From Aquamicrobium defluvii (lineage in GTDB: Bacteria > Pseudomonadota > Alphaproteobacteria > Rhizobiales > Rhizobiaceae), in NCBI RefSeq assembly GCF_004363725.1, contig NZ_SNZF01000006.1:62001-126000 (forward strand): a stretch of DNA of 64,000 nt, read 5' to 3'. The translations under genes and the position numbers were made by a program. Shown here piece after piece: positions 61,390 to 64,000 of this stretch. Numbering within the stretch: position 1 is the first letter of the stretch; every line of letters starts with the position of its first letter. The notes beneath the pieces were generated by a model. That model was not told where the DNA came from and searched no databases. It was given only the letters and a program-made list of their open reading frames with translations.

Positions 61390-61726
61390 GACCAGCTCCC
61401 CATGATCCACCTTGTTCGACAGAATCTTCGCCCCGCCCGGCCCACGCCCCGCATGAGGGGATGCGAACCGGTTCAGGGCCGGACCATAGGCGAAGTCGCA
61501 AAGGGTGCCGGTTAACCTGGGTTAGCGATTGCCAGAAGGTGTTAAAGCGCGCCGCGATCCTTCAGATTCGCTCCTTGCGCTTTAAGCTCTTGTTTTTACG
61601 CATGTCGCTGCCCCGAAACCGGTTCCCGCTTTCGGACGACATGCTCCGGCCTACCGCCGGAAGGCTTATCGCGCAGCATAGCAAGGGGAATTGACGATGC
61701 CTGACAGGTGCGGATTCAGGTCCGGC
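61390..61726. other. Intergenic region between the ManC-AGE gene and the endonuclease-like gene
   Basis: 337 bp with no supported gene; contains the RIME-like copy B (61545-61645). The ManC-AGE start lies at its left end (61389) and the stop of the minus-strand phosphatase-family gene at the right (61727). Promoter of ManC-AGE must lie here; no clear -35/-10 is seen. Confidence 0.6.
61545..61645. repeat. RIME-like palindromic element, copy B
   Basis: About 101 bp matching copy A (45239-45339) in direct orientation. First palindrome TTAAAGCGC (61542-61550) and GCGCTTTAA (61577-61585), second with CGACATGC at its right end. Spacing between copies is 16.3 kb, enclosing the core polysaccharide genes. 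Confidence 0.8.
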
Positions 61727-62581
61727 TCAGGCGGCGCGGCGTTCGCCCCGCCCCTGCGCGTCCGTGTCGCCATCGGCGCCGGCCAGCCTGACGAATGCCT
61801 TGATCGGCAGGTGATCGGAAGCGACCCGCGCCAGGGGCGTGTCGTGCACCGTGACCGGGGAGACGATGTCCGAGCGGTTGGCGATGATGCGGTCGAGCGC
61901 CAGCAGGGGCAGCCGCGACGGGAAGCTCGGCACCGCCTGCGGCAGCGGCCCGAACGCCTCCTCGAACAGGGCGAGCGCCGAGCGGTCGTTGAGGCGCCAT
62001 TCGTTGAGATCGCCCATAAGCAGCGTCGGCGTGTCGGCGCTGTCGCTCATGATGTCGAGGATGGCGCGCGCCTGCAATGCGCGCGAATGGCGCAGAAGGC
62101 CGAAATGGGCGGCCACGATCCTGATGCTGCCGCCGGCTTCCAGGTCGATCTCGGTCATGATGGCGCCGCGCGGCTCCAGCCCCGGCAGCCTGAACTGGTG
62201 GACGTCACGCACCATGCCGCGCCTGAACAGCACGACATTTCCGTGCCAGCCATGCGCCCTGGCCTTGCCGAAGACCGGCACAAGCGTAAGCTCCGCCTCG
62301 CGTTCGAGACGCGCCAGATCGAGAAGCCCTTCCCTGTTGCCGAAGCGCTTGTCGGCCTCCTGAAGGGCGATGACATCGGCGCCGATCTCATGGATGACGC
62401 GGCCCGTGCGCTCGGGATCGAAGCGGCCGTCCGTGCCGATGCATTTGTGCACATTGTAGGAAGCCACGACCACGCCGGGCTCGCCGCCGCGTTCCACGGC
62501 CGGCACACGGCCCGGATGGTCGCGGCGCATGCGAAGCCGCTCCAGGATGCTGGCCGGAAGCCCATTGCCGAACTTTTGCAT
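61727..62581 (-). CDS. Endonuclease/exonuclease/phosphatase-family protein
   Basis: 284 aa from the ATG at 62581, which has AAGGAA upstream. Motifs of the family: VASYNVHKCIGTDGRFDPER, VIALQEADKRFG, LMGDLNEW and the terminal ASDHLPI with catalytic His. The frame continues upstream to 62776 but those codons run through a RIME-like repeat (62671-62722) and are not conserved in character, so the shorter start is preferred. In many rhizobia this protein stands next to a cardiolipin synthase-like gene, as here; substrate unknown. Confidence 0.86.
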   Translation of the reverse strand: MQKFGNGLPASILERLRMRRDHPGRVPAVERGGEPGVVVASYNVHKCIGTDGRFDPERTGRVIHEIGADVIALQEADKRFGNREGLLDLARLEREAELTLVPVFGKARAHGWHGNVVLFRRGMVRDVHQFRLPGLEPRGAIMTEIDLEAGGSIRIVAAHFGLLRHSRALQARAILDIMSDSADTPTLLMGDLNEWRLNDRSALALFEEAFGPLPQAVPSFPSRLPLLALDRIIANRSDIVSPVTVHDTPLARVASDHLPIKAFVRLAGADGDTDAQGRGERRAA

Positions 62582-62670
62582 TGTTCCTTGCCGTCTCCCT
62601 GCTGCTGGCGCAGACCGGTTGGAGAATTTCCGCTTTTCTGCCAATCGCGGAAACGCTCCAACCTCTTGTT

Positions 62671-62722
62671 TTACGCAATTCCGAACGCAAACCGCTTCGC
62701 ACTTTTGCCGGAATCGCTCTGG
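62671..62722. repeat. RIME-like palindrome, second type, copy D
   Basis: Nested inverted repeat like copy C (55921-55977), in the same direction, with TTCCG...CGGAA outer arms and GCAAA...TTTGC inner arms. It lies between the endonuclease-like gene start and the phospholipase D-like gene stop. Confidence 0.68.
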
Positions 62723-62804
62723 CGATGCGAGTCGGAGCTTTCCCCTAAAATTAGGAAAGCACGAATCGCGATGCAACGCCCGATGTGCATGAAACTGTTT
62801 TCCG

Positions 62805-64000
62805 TCAAAGATAGGGCGAACCGAGCCACAGGAGACGATCCACCAGACGCACCGGAAACGGCCGCGCCCGCAACTCGGTCATCGTAACCGGCGTCGCCCT
62901 GTCGATGACCGCGGCGATGCGCGCATCGATATTCCCGGCAAATCCGGCATCCAGCACCTCCAGATCGATCTCGAAGTTCAGCCGCAGCGAGCGCGGGTCG
63001 AGATTCGAGGAACCGACGAAGGCCCATGTGCCATCGATGGCCAGCAGCTTGGAATGGTCGAACGCACCCTGCGCCCGCCAGACGCGGCAATAGCTGCGCA
63101 GCACCTGGTCGAACTGGGCGGTCATGGCCCTGTCGACCAGCACGAGATTGTTAGCGGCCGGCACCACGATGTCGATGTCGACCCCCCTGCGGGCCGCCGT
63201 GGTCAGCGCGCTGATCAGTTCCCGGTCGGGCAGGAAATAGGGCGACATGATGCGGATGGAGCGGCTGGCGACGGAAAACGCGCCCATCAGCATCTTGTGG
63301 TTGGTTTCGAGGCTGGCGTCGGGACCGGACGGCAGCGCGCGCATGAAGACCGGACTTCCGGGTTCGACCGCCACCTCCTCGACACGCCATGCCTCGCCAT
63401 CGAGCCTCTCGTCGGTGGCGAAGTTCCAGTCCTCGGCGGCAATGGCGAAAATATCGGCCACCACCGGCCCCCGGATGCGGAAGTGCGTGTCGCGCGCGCT
63501 GGCCCCGCCGGCAAACTCGGTGGTAAAGCCCTGCCTGATGTTCATGCCGCCAGCGAAGGCGACCGCTCCGTCCACGACGAGAATCTTGCGGTGCGTGCGC
63601 AGATTGGCATAGGGCAGGCGCAATCCGACGATGATCCTGCCGTTGAACACTTTGGCATCGACACCGCCCTCACGCAGATAGCCGACGATGCTGGGCACCG
63701 AATAACGGGCACCCACCGCGTCGATAAGCACACGCACGGCGACCCCGCGCCTGACGGCCGCGATCAGCGCATCGGCAAAACGCAGGCCGACAGGGTCGCG
63801 GTCGAAGATATAGGTTTCGAGGACGATGCTGCGGTGCGCGCCCCCGATGGCCCCGACCATCGCCGCATATGCCTCGTCGCCGCTTCCCAGCATGTCGATG
63901 GTGTTGCCGGCAACCATGCGGTGATGGGTGAGCTTGTCGCCGACCTTCCCCAGCGCGGCGAACCGGGCGCCGAAACGCTCCGTCACCAGTTCCTCGCTCA
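62805..64000 (-). CDS. Phospholipase D / cardiolipin synthase-like protein, 5' end cut by the window edge
   Basis: 398 codons visible, open to the right edge; a GTG at 63986 or an ATG just beyond 64000 could be the start. Two HKD motifs: HRKILVVDG followed by AFAGGMNIRQG, and HSKLLAIDG followed by AFVGSSNLDPRS. These are the HxKx4D catalytic pair of the phospholipase D superfamily. Without N-terminal membrane helices seen here, cardiolipin synthase ClsB-type or a generic PLD is possible. No cardiolipin synthase-specific decision is possible from the partial sequence. Confidence 0.9.
   Translation of the reverse strand, partial: SEELVTERFGARFAALGKVGDKLTHHRMVAGNTIDMLGSGDEAYAAMVGAIGGAHRSIVLETYIFDRDPVGLRFADALIAAVRRGVAVRVLIDAVGARYSVPSIVGYLREGGVDAKVFNGRIIVGLRLPYANLRTHRKILVVDGAVAFAGGMNIRQGFTTEFAGGASARDTHFRIRGPVVADIFAIAAEDWNFATDERLDGEAWRVEEVAVEPGSPVFMRALPSGPDASLETNHKMLMGAFSVASRSIRIMSPYFLPDRELISALTTAARRGVDIDIVVPAANNLVLVDRAMTAQFDQVLRSYCRVWRAQGAFDHSKLLAIDGTWAFVGSSNLDPRSLRLNFEIDLEVLDAGFAGNIDARIAAVIDRATPVTMTELRARPFPVRLVDRLLWLGSPYL

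Noticed and set aside
61727..62776. Longer 349-codon version of the endonuclease-like gene
   Set aside because: The extra 65 codons pass through the RIME-like copy D and intergenic DNA; the ATG at 62581 has a better ribosome-binding site and gives the usual length.

Overview
The window reads as a high-GC alphaproteobacterial chromosome, most likely Hyphomicrobiales (Rhizobiales; Phyllobacteriaceae/Mesorhizobium-like). Pointers are the beta-ketoadipate genes with an IclR and a LysR regulator, a TakP-type TRAP solute-binding protein, ExoY/ExoF/ExoP-style exopolysaccharide genes, and four copies of RIME-like nested palindromes typical of rhizobial intergenic DNA. No rRNA, tRNA, CRISPR array, phage gene or insertion sequence was recognised.

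Layout. 1-1545: 3' part of htpG with a strong terminator. 1616-12146: aromatic catabolism, with pcaI-pcaJ-pcaF under a divergent pcaR, an orphan benD-like dehydrogenase behind a KdgT-type permease, catB, a convergent catR-like LysR gene, an intradiol dioxygenase, and a divergent pair (128-aa protein plus alpha/beta hydrolase). A shared dyad GTAT-N6-ATAC occurs upstream of both catB and the dioxygenase. 12152-16302: a membrane protein and an FdhF/YdeP-type molybdopterin oxidoreductase with a small partner. 16105-18796: a nitric-oxide module (Rrf2/NsrR-like regulator, group III truncated haemoglobin, NnrS, two small proteins). 19153-22647: a TRAP transporter (takP convergent with takQ/takM). 22824-28132: an operon-like set of class V PLP enzyme, LuxR regulator and a 1010-aa kinase-M23-class III aminotransferase fusion. 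28488-28931: pseudoazurin. 29224-32162: LuxR, Crp/Fnr and LuxR regulators around an AT-rich 590-bp gap. 32416-34798: DMT exporter and divergent MocR regulator. 34801-37349: ornithine cyclodeaminase, arginase and Lrp regulator.

37357-62581 is a large surface-polysaccharide locus: Wzx-like flippase, a heptose/nucleotide-sugar set (nucleotidyltransferase-HAD fusion, AGE epimerase, SDR, GHMP kinase, CBS-like-DegT aminotransferase), a secreted glycosidase with a DUF4214-like tail, five glycosyltransferases including an ExoY-like initiator, an ExoF-like export protein, a Wzy-like polymerase, an ExoP-like chain-length protein with a degenerate Walker A and a five-copy 18-bp tandem repeat, and a guanylyltransferase fused to an AGE epimerase. 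Two ~100-bp RIME-like elements lie in direct orientation at either end of the 16-kb core of this locus. The window closes with an endonuclease/exonuclease/phosphatase-family protein and a phospholipase D/cardiolipin synthase-like gene cut by the edge.

The catabolic genes would convert catechol-type substrates to beta-ketoadipate and on to succinyl-CoA plus acetyl-CoA. catC, pcaD, pcaHG and benABC are not in the window, so the route must be completed elsewhere or by the unassigned hydrolase. The polysaccharide genes together make a Wzx/Wzy-type assembly line with its own sugar-nucleotide supply.
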